64,000 nt of DNA from Clostridia bacterium (GCA_017475185.1 JAFVGB010000012.1:1-64000); one strand, 5' to 3'. Positions 26,100 to 35,637 are shown, numbered from the stretch's first letter. Notes: generated by a model from the letters alone, not told the origin. Numbers and translations: made by a program.

Positions 26100-27509
26100 T
26101 TAATGGCATTCTAATTTATATTTAAGTATTTTAGTTCTACCATAGTCTCCTACGACAACTATATCCTTATTGCCTCCACCGGTACCGATGTATTTAACTT
26201 TACCACCAGTATAATACTCAATATGAGCAATGTAATCCCATACTTCATCAGGAATATCGTGTTCATCTGTGCAATGCTTGATATTCCATGATGTAGCAAT
26301 TTCCTCATATTTAGGAATATAATCCTCCTGGTTATACGGCCAGTACTTGATTTCTTCGCCTGTTCTCTTGTTTATATATCCTACGCAGATTTTTGCAGTT
26401 CCACCAGGAATCATGCCTATTGTATCCATGCAGTTTATAGCAAGAGTTGTTGTTCCGTTCTTTCTTAAGGCTTCTCCAACTGCTATGCAGTCAAACCAGC
26501 CAAGTGAACGTACTCTACCTGTCGTTACACCTTTTTCGCTGTTTACATCATGAATATACTTATCAATTTCCTGTTCGTTTTCTTCGAATTTTGTTACGAA
26601 AGGTCCTGCTCCAACTTTTGATGCATATGCCTTAGCAATAATGACACTTCCATTAGGAATATCTTTTTCAGATAAGCCAGCATCAGCCAAAGCTCCTGGA
26701 ACCGTGGTATGTGTTGAAGTAACATAATGACCAGAATTGCCGTGTATCATATCAAGACCAAATGCCTGACTTAACTCAAGCAGTCCTGCCCAACCTTCGA
26801 CCTTGCATTTTTGGAAAATAACGGAGCTATTCACAACTCTGAGATTATTAACAGCATCAAGGACTTTTTTGCAATATTCCAAATCAATCTGATTTGCAAT
26901 CTGCTCAGGAAGATGTGGCGTCTGCAAAAACAGCTTTTGCAATTTCTCAGGTGTTCCAGCATTTTTAGCATCAGCAAATGTTACATGACACCTAAGTGCT
27001 CTGTGAGCAACTGTTGTACCAATACCTGAACCGGTTGTTCCAATTACAGGTACACCATTTGATTTTCTTAACTGTTCAAAGTATCCGTCAAGCTGTCTTT
27101 CCATTTCGATACTTAAAGTAGCTCGCTCGTCCACCAAAATGTAAACACTATCTGGGAGAACCTTTGCCTCGTCAACAACCCTGATTGGATCAAGAATCAT
27201 TCCTGCCCCAAGAAGGATTATTTCTGCTTTTAAGCCACCTGATGGCAAACTGTGGAAATGATATTCCTTTCCAGTTTGCGAATCGATAACAGTATGTCCA
27301 GCATTGTTACCACCCTGACTTCTATAATTGAGAATCAGGAAATCTTCTTTTTTTAACCGTTCCGCTAAAACAGCAACGATTTTACCCTTGCCTTCATCAC
27401 CAAAGTGAGCTCCAGCAACAGCATAGCCTGCCTTAAAATGTCCATTAAATGACGCATCATAATTTTCATATGCTTCTTTTATGAACTCATCAATATTAAT
27501 TTTAGGCAT
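26100..27509 (-). CDS. purA: Divergent adenylosuccinate synthetase
   Basis: PurA joins IMP and aspartate with GTP on the way to AMP. The 469-residue protein keeps the key motifs: GDEGKGK from G37, NNAGHTV, GTTGSGIGTT, TVPGALADAGL and TTGRVRSLGWFD. It has an N-terminal extension of about 25 residues and many differences from standard PurA. Its DNA is richer in G and C than its neighbours, hinting at transfer. The GDE aspartate is retained, so it is not the phage PurZ type. No other purine gene is adjacent. Confidence 0.85.
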   Translation of the reverse strand: MPKINIDEFIKEAYENYDASFNGHFKAGYAVAGAHFGDEGKGKIVAVLAERLKKEDFLILNYRSQGGNNAGHTVIDSQTGKEYHFHSLPSGGLKAEIILLGAGMILDPIRVVDEAKVLPDSVYILVDERATLSIEMERQLDGYFEQLRKSNGVPVIGTTGSGIGTTVAHRALRCHVTFADAKNAGTPEKLQKLFLQTPHLPEQIANQIDLEYCKKVLDAVNNLRVVNSSVIFQKCKVEGWAGLLELSQAFGLDMIHGNSGHYVTSTHTTVPGALADAGLSEKDIPNGSVIIAKAYASKVGAGPFVTKFEENEQEIDKYIHDVNSEKGVTTGRVRSLGWFDCIAVGEALRKNGTTTLAINCMDTIGMIPGGTAKICVGYINKRTGEEIKYWPYNQEDYIPKYEEIATSWNIKHCTDEHDIPDEVWDYIAHIEYYTGGKVKYIGTGGGNKDIVVVGDYGRTKILKYKLECH

Positions 27510-27715
27510 ACTTAGCCTCCTTCATATTAAAAATAGATGGATATTCGTCAAAAGCACTTGCTTTTGGGCTTATATAATAAGCACTTTGGTAAATTTAAGA
27601 TTTCATCTCCTTTGTAATAAAATATGAAACTCATTTTAGAGAATTCCGGAAGGATTATATCATATAAATCTGCTTTTTTCAATATTTAACTCTATTTATA
27701 AATATTCTTAATTTT

Positions 27716-28792
27716 TTAATATATATACTCGTTCAAACTCTTAATTTTAAATCTTAATTCTCCCATATCAGCAGTAGGCACATAACCAGATTTAGCATTA
27801 ATAACATCAGGAATTCTATTAACAATACTAGCACAAGTAAGTTCAACAGTTGCTGGCCTTTCTACAACTATTGTTGTATCTGGTTCGCCATAAACTGTCC
27901 ATTCATTTTTATCGAATTCTTCTGGGGCATATACTTTCCCAATACATTCACTTTCAATTACAATACCTTCCTCTGTTTCTGTTGTAACAACAGCACTCAT
28001 TCCTGTGGCATCTCCAGCTTTTACAGTCATTCCCAAAGTTGATGATTCTAAATCTTTTTCATAAGTTTGTGGCACACATTTTTGTCTTTGAGATGTAACA
28101 TGAAGACCTAATTTTTCTGCAAGCCATCCATTAACATTCCACATATATGATGGAAGATAATCTCCTTTTTCTATTATTTCTTGTCTTTGTTCATCTGAAA
28201 TTCTATCAACTGATGCAACTTCTTTATCAAATTCTTCTAAAGTAAGTCCTGCTCCATGAGCTTTAGCTAGTGCAATTCCGTAATCTTCAACGTTATAACT
28301 TGAACTACCTTTTATCTTAGTAATTTTTTGTGTTGATCCTGCTATTGAAGAAATTAATTGTCCCCAATAAATGTCTTGATATCCACTTCCTGTAATTGTG
28401 CAATTTGTTCTTTTGGCAATTTCATCTAATTTATTTGTAATTCCCGGATTAGAATTTACAGGAAAAAATGCTTCTTCACATGTTGTAATTGCATTTATTC
28501 CAAGTTCTGCACATATTGTTAATGCATCTTCAACATCTTTTATTAAGCTCATTGTTGTAACAATTGCTATATCAGGTTTATTGGCTGATAGTACTTCTCT
28601 TGCATTTTCTACTGAAGAAACTTTAACTCCTTTATTTTCTGAACCCATTATTTCTCCAATATCTTTTCCAATAACACTTGGATTAATATCAAATGCTGAT
28701 ACTATTTCAGCTCCTTTTTCATACACATATCTCATTGTGTATACAGACATTTTGCCTGTTCCAAATTGTGCAACTTTAACTTTTCTTTCCAT
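27716..28792 (-). CDS. NAD(P)-dependent dehydrogenase, 2,4-diaminopentanoate dehydrogenase/DapB-like
   Basis: 358 residues with a Rossmann N terminus (KVAQFGTGKMSVYTMRYV, AFDINPSVIGKDIGE, AIVTTMS) and a C-terminal domain like that of the dihydrodipicolinate reductase-related amine dehydrogenases, which include the ornithine-fermentation enzyme Ord. No ora genes are nearby, so the substrate is unsure. It is a single gene with GAATGAGGAGG-like spacing before the ATG. Confidence 0.7.
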   Translation of the reverse strand: MERKVKVAQFGTGKMSVYTMRYVYEKGAEIVSAFDINPSVIGKDIGEIMGSENKGVKVSSVENAREVLSANKPDIAIVTTMSLIKDVEDALTICAELGINAITTCEEAFFPVNSNPGITNKLDEIAKRTNCTITGSGYQDIYWGQLISSIAGSTQKITKIKGSSSYNVEDYGIALAKAHGAGLTLEEFDKEVASVDRISDEQRQEIIEKGDYLPSYMWNVNGWLAEKLGLHVTSQRQKCVPQTYEKDLESSTLGMTVKAGDATGMSAVVTTETEEGIVIESECIGKVYAPEEFDKNEWTVYGEPDTTIVVERPATVELTCASIVNRIPDVINAKSGYVPTADMGELRFKIKSLNEYIY

Positions 28793-28908
28793 CTTTCATT
28801 CCTCCTCATTAGTATTATTTTAATTTTTTGTATTTTTATTCTTGATACTTTTATATTATCATATTGTATGATATAATACAAATAAAATTGGTAAATTCCA
28901 ATTAAACA

Positions 28909-28927
28909 TTAAGTATTTTATACTTAA
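28909..28927. promoter_or_regulatory. 19-nt perfect palindrome, candidate operator
   Basis: TTAAGTAT-TTT-ATACTTAA lies in the divergent region between the dehydrogenase and the HPr-like gene. It is symmetric like a repressor site. A second palindrome, TTGAGATAATTCTCAA, is at 29009-29024 against the HPr ribosome binding site. Confidence 0.45.
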
Positions 28928-29035
28928 ATATGTGCATTGCTCCTATCATACGTTGAATAACTAAAAAAATTACAGTCATTGTTTTTTTAGTTACCGAAAA
29001 ATGACATATTGAGATAATTCTCAAAGGAGGATACT

Positions 29036-29302
29036 ATGTATTCACAAAAAGTAACAGTTACTAATTCAATTGGCTTAGGAGTTCGTCCTGCAAATATTTT
29101 CGTGAAAATAGCTGCTGAATTTTCTGCAACTATTCATGTAAAATACAACGGCTCACTTGCCAATGGAAAAAGTTACCTCGGTTTACTTTCACGTTCGATA
29201 CCCAGTGGTGGAGAAATTGAAATTATTGCCGATGGCAAGGATGAAATTAAAGCTGTAGAAAACTTGGTCCATCTCGTAGAGTCTAATTTTACGGACTATT
29301 AA
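29036..29302 (+). CDS. Crh-like HPr protein lacking the catalytic histidine
   Basis: 88 residues of the HPr fold. In the usual GLHARPA active site, the sequence reads GLGVRPA, so residue 15 is glycine and cannot carry the PTS phosphate. The regulatory serine is kept exactly at S46 (ANGKSYLGLLS). This is the logic of Bacillus Crh, where residue 15 is glutamine: a protein that can be phosphorylated by HPr kinase and act with CcpA but not in sugar transport. AAAGGAGG precedes the ATG. Confidence 0.85.
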   Translation: MYSQKVTVTNSIGLGVRPANIFVKIAAEFSATIHVKYNGSLANGKSYLGLLSRSIPSGGEIEIIADGKDEIKAVENLVHLVESNFTDY

Positions 29303-29308
29303 TCACAA

Positions 29309-29335
29309 AAAAGCACCCTTCTTGTGGGTGCTTTT
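29309..29335. terminator. Terminator of the HPr-like gene
   Basis: AAAAGCACCC and GGGTGCTTTT form a 10-bp stem, overlapping the 3' end of the convergent NTPase gene by two bases. Confidence 0.8.
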
Positions 29336-29903
29336 ACATTTTTTCTTCATACCATTTTGCAAATTCTTCTAAAGAACTTACTGAATTATATCTAATTCTA
29401 TTCTCTCTTTCTTCATCAGTCATTTGAGCTAATGTTTTATCATATCCATCAGGTTTAAAAATATACCATAAATCAGACCATTTTTTATCTGAGTCATTTC
29501 CTAAAATCTCCTCTGTTAATGTTCCTTTGTGTTCTCCCATAAATTGATATAAATTTTTTCCATCATAATATGATAGACATTCAACAAATTTACATTTTCT
29601 ATTTTTTTTGCCTTCCATTAACTTTAAAAATCCATCTATTCCCAATGTATTTAATGAAAAATTAACAAAAGACCTTGGAAATCCATTTAACTCATCTATC
29701 CAAAATCCGCTATCTTGTGAAATGCATGGCTTATTAACTAATTTAAAGGCTTCCATAACTTTATATTTTGAAATATATTTTACATCATCACTTCTAGGTT
29801 CCTCTAAATCATATTCATAAACTGAAAAATTAACATTTTTAAAATGTTTTTCTGCAGCTGCTATTTTTCCTTTATTATGTGTTACAAAAACTATTTCTTC
29901 CAT
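29334..29903 (-). CDS. HAM1/RdgB-like NTP pyrophosphatase
   Basis: 189 residues with FVTHNKGKIAAAE at the N terminus and SQDSGFWIDELNGFP in the middle, the substrate and metal sites of the house-cleaning inosine triphosphatase family. It is more divergent than the second copy at 39663-40241, so its preferred base may differ. Confidence 0.78.
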   Translation of the reverse strand: MEEIVFVTHNKGKIAAAEKHFKNVNFSVYEYDLEEPRSDDVKYISKYKVMEAFKLVNKPCISQDSGFWIDELNGFPRSFVNFSLNTLGIDGFLKLMEGKKNRKCKFVECLSYYDGKNLYQFMGEHKGTLTEEILGNDSDKKWSDLWYIFKPDGYDKTLAQMTDEERENRIRYNSVSSLEEFAKWYEEKM

Positions 29904-29986
29904 TCATAATTCCTCTCTTTTCTTTTATACATTAATTATTCTCTACTATAATAATATCATGTATTTAGGAAATATAATTGTCACAA

Positions 29987-30466
29987 TTATTTTTTTATAT
30001 ACAAATTTTCTTGATATCTTTCATCTAAAACTTTATATTCTATTATATCATCTAATTTAAATAATCGTATTTCGTTTCTTAACTCACAAAATGCTGCAAT
30101 ATACCACTTTTCTTTATATTCAAACAATTCTGCTGGATGTATAATTCTTGTAGTTAATCCAGAATTGACGGATTTGAAAGTAATTTTTACTTTATTTTTA
30201 TTAGCAATCGCTTGTTTCATTACAATATACATTTTTTCTTTTATTTCATTTTTTATTGTCAAAAAATTGCTGTTTTCATATAGCTGATACCCTCCATATT
30301 TACCAGTATATGACTTTAGATATATCCCCGCTTCTTCAAGTTCTATTTTATATTGTCTTATCATTCTACCTGATACTTCTAACTCTTCTGACAAACTGGA
30401 AATACTATGAATTTTCTGATCTTTTAGTATTTGCAACATATTTAACATATTTGCTATCTTACTCAT
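29987..30466 (-). CDS. Short HTH-WYL transcriptional regulator
   Basis: 159 residues: an N-terminal HTH_11-type winged helix (LQILKDQKIHSISSLSEELE, then VSGRMIRQYKIELEEAG) and a WYL-like domain (KVTFKSVNSGLTTRIIHPAE, then YKEKWYIAAFCELR). Typical family members exceed 300 residues and have a further C-terminal extension, so this is a compact form. It follows yhbY by 12 nt. Confidence 0.78.
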   Translation of the reverse strand: MSKIANMLNMLQILKDQKIHSISSLSEELEVSGRMIRQYKIELEEAGIYLKSYTGKYGGYQLYENSNFLTIKNEIKEKMYIVMKQAIANKNKVKITFKSVNSGLTTRIIHPAELFEYKEKWYIAAFCELRNEIRLFKLDDIIEYKVLDERYQENLYIKK

Positions 30467-30478
30467 TTTTACCTCATT

Positions 30479-30766
30479 TTATAAATCTTCAAACTTAGAT
30501 TTTTCTTTTCTTTTTCTAAACAATGTTATTTTATTTCCTATAACTTGTACAACTTCAGAACTAGTACCTTCTGCAATTTCATTTGCTATATCTCTTGCAT
30601 AATCTGGAGCATTTTTTAATACTGTAATTTTTATTAGTTCTCTTGCCTCCAATGCATCAGATAATTGTGTTAACAAATTATCTGTTATTCCACCTTTTCC
30701 TACTTGAAATATTGAATCTATTTTATTTGCTAATCCTCTTAAATACGCTCTTTGTTTACTTGTCAT
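30479..30766 (-). CDS. yhbY: YhbY-family RNA-binding protein
   Basis: 95 residues of the CRS1-YhbY domain, with the GKGG loop (FQVGKGGITDN) and LEARELIKITVLKN. The family associates with pre-50S ribosomal particles. It is first in a pair with the WYL regulator. Confidence 0.9.
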   Translation of the reverse strand: MTSKQRAYLRGLANKIDSIFQVGKGGITDNLLTQLSDALEARELIKITVLKNAPDYARDIANEIAEGTSSEVVQVIGNKITLFRKRKEKSKFEDL

Positions 30767-30806
30767 TTTTTTATCCTCCCTTAATTTTATGATAATATAA
30801 TATCAC

Positions 30807-30840
30807 AAAAGCAAGCAGTTTTCAATGACTACTTGCTTTT
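30807..30840 (-). terminator. Terminator after the ATP-grasp gene
   Basis: AAAAGCAAG-AGT pairs with ACT-CTTGCTTTT with one mismatch, T-rich on the minus side. Confidence 0.65.
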
Positions 30841-30867
30841 TATTAATTTTCTACTTTTAAATTGCTA

Positions 30868-31773
30868 TTAATCAAACATCATATTTATAGCTTCCATATA
30901 AATATCTTTAGCAATTTGTTTTCCGTTTTCATCTAATTTAATTAAATTTTCCATCATAACACCGCTATTAATTTCCATAACCATATATTGATTATTTGAT
31001 AACTTTACAATATCTATGCTTACAAATTTTACTTCAATTGCTTTTACAATTTTATTAACTAAATCTAACAAAATTTGAGTTTCTTCATTGCTAACATTTG
31101 ATATTTTAGAACCCTTTGACAGATTAAATCTCCATTCGTATTCTAATTTTTCACCTAATTTTGGAATATAATTTGTTGAAATATTTTTGTTTTTTAGATT
31201 CTCATCTTTACTAAAATATTCTTTGTTAAATTCTATTAATAATTCTTTAACTGTATGAACTCCATCTCCTGTAATTATAGGTTTTACCTTTTTGTAAATA
31301 TGTTTTTTATTTGGCAAATATATAACTCTGTATTCACTTTCAATTTCATAAAAAGGACAGATATCCACACTATAACATTGATTTGTAAGCTTGTTGTATT
31401 CATCTTCTAATTCTTTGAAGTTACTTATATGAAACACATTATTGCCACAAGTACCATTATTAGGCTTTAAAACTACATTTTGATTATATTTATCGAAGTA
31501 TTTTTGTAATTTATGATGTTCATTCTTGAATAGAATATTATATTCAATTACGGGAATTCCCTCTGAATTTAAAACAGCATATAATGCATATTTATCATTA
31601 CATATTTCAGCTGTTGCCTGACTGTTTAAATCAAATTTATATCCAACCAAAAATTTATTTATATTATCTTTTTTTAATTTTATAATCCAATCATCTGATA
31701 ATTCTTCATATTGGATATTTTTTTCAAGACATATTTCTTTTATTATCTTGTTAAACTCTTTTTCCTTATACAT
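30868..31773 (-). CDS. ATP-grasp domain protein
   Basis: 301 residues with ATP-grasp features: VVLKPNNGTCGNNVFHI as the lysine-bearing glycine loop, VDICPFYEIESEYRVIYL, and VSIDIVKLSNNQYMVMEINS with the magnesium-binding Asp/Glu-Asn pattern. It should ligate a carboxylate to an amine or thiol, but neither substrate is evident. It is followed by no partner gene; the Nudix gene lies just upstream. Confidence 0.75.
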   Translation of the reverse strand: MYKEKEFNKIIKEICLEKNIQYEELSDDWIIKLKKDNINKFLVGYKFDLNSQATAEICNDKYALYAVLNSEGIPVIEYNILFKNEHHKLQKYFDKYNQNVVLKPNNGTCGNNVFHISNFKELEDEYNKLTNQCYSVDICPFYEIESEYRVIYLPNKKHIYKKVKPIITGDGVHTVKELLIEFNKEYFSKDENLKNKNISTNYIPKLGEKLEYEWRFNLSKGSKISNVSNEETQILLDLVNKIVKAIEVKFVSIDIVKLSNNQYMVMEINSGVMMENLIKLDENGKQIAKDIYMEAINMMFD

Positions 31774-31821
31774 AATTATCCTTTCGTATTTTTAATTCTT
31801 AAATAATCATCATAATTTGAA

Positions 31822-32313
31822 TTAAATACTTCTTTTTAATTTTAATTCAAACTCGGGTTTTCTTTTGTATTCCAAATATGTTGGTCTTCCGTCATATTCT
31901 ATAAATGCTTTAAACCTTTCTTTTAAATGATATGCTTCAATCATATTTAATACTTGATCTTTCGGAATAAATGCTGTTACTGAATTTTCTTCTGAATTTC
32001 TTATTGTTCCTCCTATTGCTTTGCATATAAAATCCATGTTTATAATTGTAGATATTTCTTTAACACCATTATATCCTTTCCTTTTTTGAGTATTTGAAGA
32101 AACACAAAATAATTCTCCTACTTCGATTTGAATTCCTGTTTCTTCCATTACTTCTCTTTTTACTGCATCAATTATGTTTTCACCATTTTCTACAATTCCA
32201 CCTGGAAAGGCCCAACTAACATCATTAGTTTTTACCATTAAAATTTCATTTTTTTCATTTATAACAATTCCTGCTGCACTTACAATATGTAACGGCAATA
32301 CTTTTTCTTCCAT
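31822..32313 (-). CDS. Nudix hydrolase
   Basis: 163 residues with a complete Nudix box, GGIVENGENIIDAVKREVME then ETGI (about residues 39-61), preceded by VSAAGIVINEKNEIL. It hydrolyses a nucleoside diphosphate linked to X; X is unknown. Confidence 0.88.
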   Translation of the reverse strand: MEEKVLPLHIVSAAGIVINEKNEILMVKTNDVSWAFPGGIVENGENIIDAVKREVMEETGIQIEVGELFCVSSNTQKRKGYNGVKEISTIINMDFICKAIGGTIRNSEENSVTAFIPKDQVLNMIEAYHLKERFKAFIEYDGRPTYLEYKRKPEFELKLKRSI

Positions 32314-32366
32314 ATTACTATTTCCCTTACTTTATATTTTAATTATTCTAATTCTTCTGCTTTATC

Positions 32367-33185
32367 TTAACAACAATCCCAATTGTATAAAACATTACTA
32401 AAATCCTTTTTCATTAAATCCTCTTTATTAATAAAGAAATTAGCTACTCCGCAATCTCCCCACATAATTTCATCATCAGAATCTATCTGTAAAAGCAAAG
32501 TATCATATTTACTATAATCTTTTCTTCCAAATCTTGGATCTGATTGTGTAAAAGCTGGATATCCTAACAATTTATGTCCCCAAGTTTCAAATTTGTTATA
32601 AAATTTTTCATCAATTTTTTCTAAATAATCTTCAACATCTCTCTCTTCAATATTTACATTAAATTTTTCTTTTAAAATTTTTACCACTATTGAATTAAAA
32701 TTTCCATCATAAATACTTAATACATCACTAACTGGTTTAAATGAAATTTTATAAGAATCATTAAAAGGAGCATAATAGTCGGGTGAAACTTCCTTAATAG
32801 TAATTACTCCATTATTTCTTATCTCTTCTTCAGTTATTTCGTAATTAATACTTTCATGATATACAACTCTCCAATCAGTTTGTTTATCCTGTTCATCAAA
32901 ATTCATACCATATACATCATCGTTTGATGAAATAAAGAATTGTAGAATTCCTTTTTCAGGTAATCTTTCATCCTTAAATTTATCTTTCTCAAAATTGATT
33001 TGTGCTAATAGCATTAATTTTTCGCCTTTTGTATCTTTTGGAAAATCCTCTGAAAAATCCCAATATGGAATTCCACCAAATTTACTGTCAAAAATTGTTA
33101 AATTATCTGCCTTTTCCTTCACTATTTTGTATGATGTTACACCAGTTTCTTTTTTTACTTCTTCATAAATTTCTTCTATGGTCAT
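32367..33185 (-). CDS. DUF1963 (YwqG-like) protein
   Basis: 272 residues with the DUF1963 pattern: FGGIPYWDFSEDFPKDTKGE, MLLAQINFE, LPEKGILQFFIS and GHKLLGYPAFTQSDPR. The family has no established role. The ATG is preceded by GGAGG. Confidence 0.85.
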   Translation of the reverse strand: MTIEEIYEEVKKETGVTSYKIVKEKADNLTIFDSKFGGIPYWDFSEDFPKDTKGEKLMLLAQINFEKDKFKDERLPEKGILQFFISSNDDVYGMNFDEQDKQTDWRVVYHESINYEITEEEIRNNGVITIKEVSPDYYAPFNDSYKISFKPVSDVLSIYDGNFNSIVVKILKEKFNVNIEERDVEDYLEKIDEKFYNKFETWGHKLLGYPAFTQSDPRFGRKDYSKYDTLLLQIDSDDEIMWGDCGVANFFINKEDLMKKDFSNVLYNWDCC

Positions 33186-33203
33186 ATTTAAACCTCCATT
33201 TTA

Positions 33204-33839
33204 TTATTTAATCAAAATTTCACACCTAATTCTTTCATCTAATTTTTCTTTAAAATCAATTGCATCCTGCTTTGTTCCGACAATACTGCCATAATGAATA
33301 GGTATAGCAATATTAGGCATTATTTCATTTACAAGTTCTGCCGCTTCTTTACTAGTCATAGTATATGTTCCACCAACAGGCACAAATGCTACATCACATT
33401 CTACCTTTCGATTTTCGTCTGTAATATCTGTATCTCCTGCAATATAATATTTAATATTCTCTATATTCAAAATGTAACCTACCCATTCATTTTCTTTTGG
33501 ATGAAATTTTTTATTTATATTATAAGCAGGAACTGTTGTTACAATTATATTTGAAACATTAAATGTTTGATTTGGTTTTACAGTAACAATTTTGCTTTCT
33601 TTGAAACCTGATTGTTTTGCTTCATTATATAAGTCATTTGTTATTACAATAATAGTATCTTCTTTTTTTATCTTGTCTATGTCCTTTGGTGAATAATGAT
33701 CATAATGATTATGCGTTACAAAAATAATATCTGCATCATTATTTTCCTCTTCTATATTAAATGGGTCAATATACATTATTTTTGAGTTCTTATTTATTTT
33801 TATTGTACTATGTCCTAAGCATTGTATTCCAGTTAACAT
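33204..33839 (-). CDS. MBL-fold metal-dependent hydrolase
   Basis: 211 residues of the UlaG-like metallo-beta-lactamase group, with the metal motif THNHYDHYS, later AGDTD and the final histidine in IPIHYGS. It probably cleaves a phosphate or lactone ester; substrate unknown. It follows a strong AAAAGGAG site 18 nt after the GNAT gene. Confidence 0.85.
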   Translation of the reverse strand: MLTGIQCLGHSTIKINKNSKIMYIDPFNIEEENNDADIIFVTHNHYDHYSPKDIDKIKKEDTIIVITNDLYNEAKQSGFKESKIVTVKPNQTFNVSNIIVTTVPAYNINKKFHPKENEWVGYILNIENIKYYIAGDTDITDENRKVECDVAFVPVGGTYTMTSKEAAELVNEIMPNIAIPIHYGSIVGTKQDAIDFKEKLDERIRCEILIK

Positions 33840-33857
33840 TAGCTAATCTCCTTTTCA

Positions 33858-34418
33858 TTATATGTTTTTATTTCTAATATAATCTCCTTCAAATTCTTCG
33901 TCTAAGATATCCATAGAAATTTTATCATAATATTTTCCATTAATAAAATAACATTTACGTCTTCTTCCATATTCTTTAAATCCGCATTTTTGATAACATT
34001 TATATGCTCTTTCATTGGCAGATAATAAGTCTAAGTTGATATTTTTTAAATTTAAATATTTGAATCCATATTCAAGAATTAATCTTATAGCTTCTGTTCC
34101 ATATCCTTTGTCTCTATAGTCTTTGTCGCCTATAAATACACCTAGTGTTCCACATCTGTTTACATGATTAATTGATTCAATTCCAACTGTACCAACCATT
34201 TTATCGTTTTCTAAATCTACAATAACAAATGTTGCTTCTGGATTATTGTTTGATTCTAAAAATTCCTTTTCGCTTTCTTTTGTCATTATTTGACCACTTC
34301 TACCTACATAATCTGCTACTTGTGGATCATTTAGCCATTCTGTAAAAAGTTCATAATCTTCTGAACTTCTTGGTGATAAATAAATTCTGTCTCCTACTAA
34401 TTTCTTGTAATATTTCAT
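33858..34418 (-). CDS. GNAT acetyltransferase, RimJ/RimL type
   Basis: About 186 residues with the acetyl-CoA loop KDYRDKGYGTEAIRLILEYG and LSANERAYKCYQKCGFKEYG. Start 34418 is chosen for AAAGGGGGA. It likely acetylates an amino group on a protein or small molecule. Confidence 0.85.
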   Translation of the reverse strand: MKYYKKLVGDRIYLSPRSSEDYELFTEWLNDPQVADYVGRSGQIMTKESEKEFLESNNNPEATFVIVDLENDKMVGTVGIESINHVNRCGTLGVFIGDKDYRDKGYGTEAIRLILEYGFKYLNLKNINLDLLSANERAYKCYQKCGFKEYGRRRKCYFINGKYYDKISMDILDEEFEGDYIRNKNI

Positions 34419-34433
34419 AAAAATTCCCCCTTT

Positions 34434-34472
34434 TTGAAACAAAAAAAGACCGTTCCCAATTGTTTCAATTTA
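34434..34472. repeat. REP-like unit
   Basis: TTGAAACA and TGTTTCAA bracket AAAAAAGACCGTTCCCAAT, a variant of the dispersed GGGACGGTC repeat. Confidence 0.65.
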
Positions 34473-35040
34473 AATTAAATTTTTCAATTATCATATTTGC
34501 TACTTCTTCTGGCTCTATATTAGTATTGTTTATTTTTATTTGATTTTCAAATAATTTTTCACCTTCATTTGAATTTAATCTGTACTTTTCCATTGTTTCT
34601 AATAATTCTTTTTTACTCCACTCTACATCTCTTTTTGACTTTTTTTCTTCTAGTCTATGTGGAGTAAGATTTCTTTCTAAACGCGTTTCTAAGTCCGCTT
34701 CTAATTCTACAAAATAAAACTTGCCACCACTTGCTTCAAACATATTTTTTAATCGATTTAAATAATCAACATCTTCTTGCATATCAAATGCTATTACAAA
34801 TGTAAATATCATATTAACATTGTTTTTAATTGCTATCTGAAAAACGTTCTCCCTTATTATACCATTTAATTCTTTCCATGCAATATTACTTGAATCAAAT
34901 ATTTTTTTTGATACCTCTATACTGTCATGATTTACCATTAGTGAATATCCTATTTTTTCTTTTAATTTCTCAGCAACAGTCATTTTTCCAACTGCTTGTG
35001 GACCTGCTACCACTATTAAATTTGACATCTTTTTTGTCAC
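34465..35040 (-). CDS. P-loop kinase-like protein
   Basis: 191 residues with a Walker A-like GPQAVGKMT near residue 13 (Met at the usual Ser/Thr, followed by Thr) and ELEADLETRLERNLTPHR as a lid segment, as in small-molecule or nucleotide kinases. The substrate is not evident. It follows a GNAT gene by 15 nt; a REP unit lies at its 3' end. Confidence 0.75.
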   Translation of the reverse strand: MTKKMSNLIVVAGPQAVGKMTVAEKLKEKIGYSLMVNHDSIEVSKKIFDSSNIAWKELNGIIRENVFQIAIKNNVNMIFTFVIAFDMQEDVDYLNRLKNMFEASGGKFYFVELEADLETRLERNLTPHRLEEKKSKRDVEWSKKELLETMEKYRLNSNEGEKLFENQIKINNTNIEPEEVANMIIEKFNLN

Positions 35041-35055
35041 CTCCTATATTGTTTT

Positions 35056-35637
35056 TTATCTTTCTTTTATATTTGTTATTTCGTATTTACCTTTATTGTC
35101 GCGTATTGCTTTATCAACATCAATAATATAATCTTGAACTATACAGTTATCTCTATCACAATAATATTCTCTTGTTAAAATTGCTCCAAAAGCTTGCATT
35201 GTTTTTGCTGAGCCTAAATTATCTTTATCGCAATCCATTAACACTTCTTTTATACCATATTCTTGACAAATTTTTAACCCTAAATATAAATTTATTTTAT
35301 TATATCCTTTTTTTCTTTCTGTTGGACGGATACTGTAACCTATGTTGCCTCCATAATTTCTTAGTTTTTCATTCAATGCCAATCTTATATTAATCATTCC
35401 AACGATTCTATCATCACTATTTCGTACCAAAAAATACGTACGTGCAGGTACTTTTTCCTCATTTGGAATTCTTACATAATCTTGTTCTAATTTTTCAAGC
35501 CAACCTTCATAATTATCTATGTACCTGTCTAATCCTCCAGAACCATTAATTGCAGAATTATATTCTTTGAATTCTTTTATGTAATCTAAGGCTTCTTGTT
35601 TTCTTTTTTTTGAAGGAACTTCAAATCTTAATTTCAT
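35056..35637 (-). CDS. GNAT acetyltransferase under leader control
   Basis: About 193 residues with IGYSIRPTERKKGYNKINLY as the acetyl-CoA binding part and LMDCDKDNLGSAKTMQAFGA. The start at 35637 is preferred, because AAAGGAGATG abuts the earlier ATG too closely. It has its own promoter and a 160-nt structured leader ending in a terminator, so its expression is probably conditional. Confidence 0.85.
   Translation of the reverse strand: MKLRFEVPSKKRKQEALDYIKEFKEYNSAINGSGGLDRYIDNYEGWLEKLEQDYVRIPNEEKVPARTYFLVRNSDDRIVGMINIRLALNEKLRNYGGNIGYSIRPTERKKGYNKINLYLGLKICQEYGIKEVLMDCDKDNLGSAKTMQAFGAILTREYYCDRDNCIVQDYIIDVDKAIRDNKGKYEITNIKER

Noticed and set aside
26100..27509. PurZ (2-aminoadenylosuccinate synthetase) instead of PurA
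   Set aside because: The diagnostic loss of the aspartate in the GDEGKGK loop is not seen, and no phage genes are nearby.
27510..27715. Purine riboswitch upstream of purA
   Set aside because: The conserved core of that aptamer is not present; only small AAAGC/GCTTT repeats are visible.
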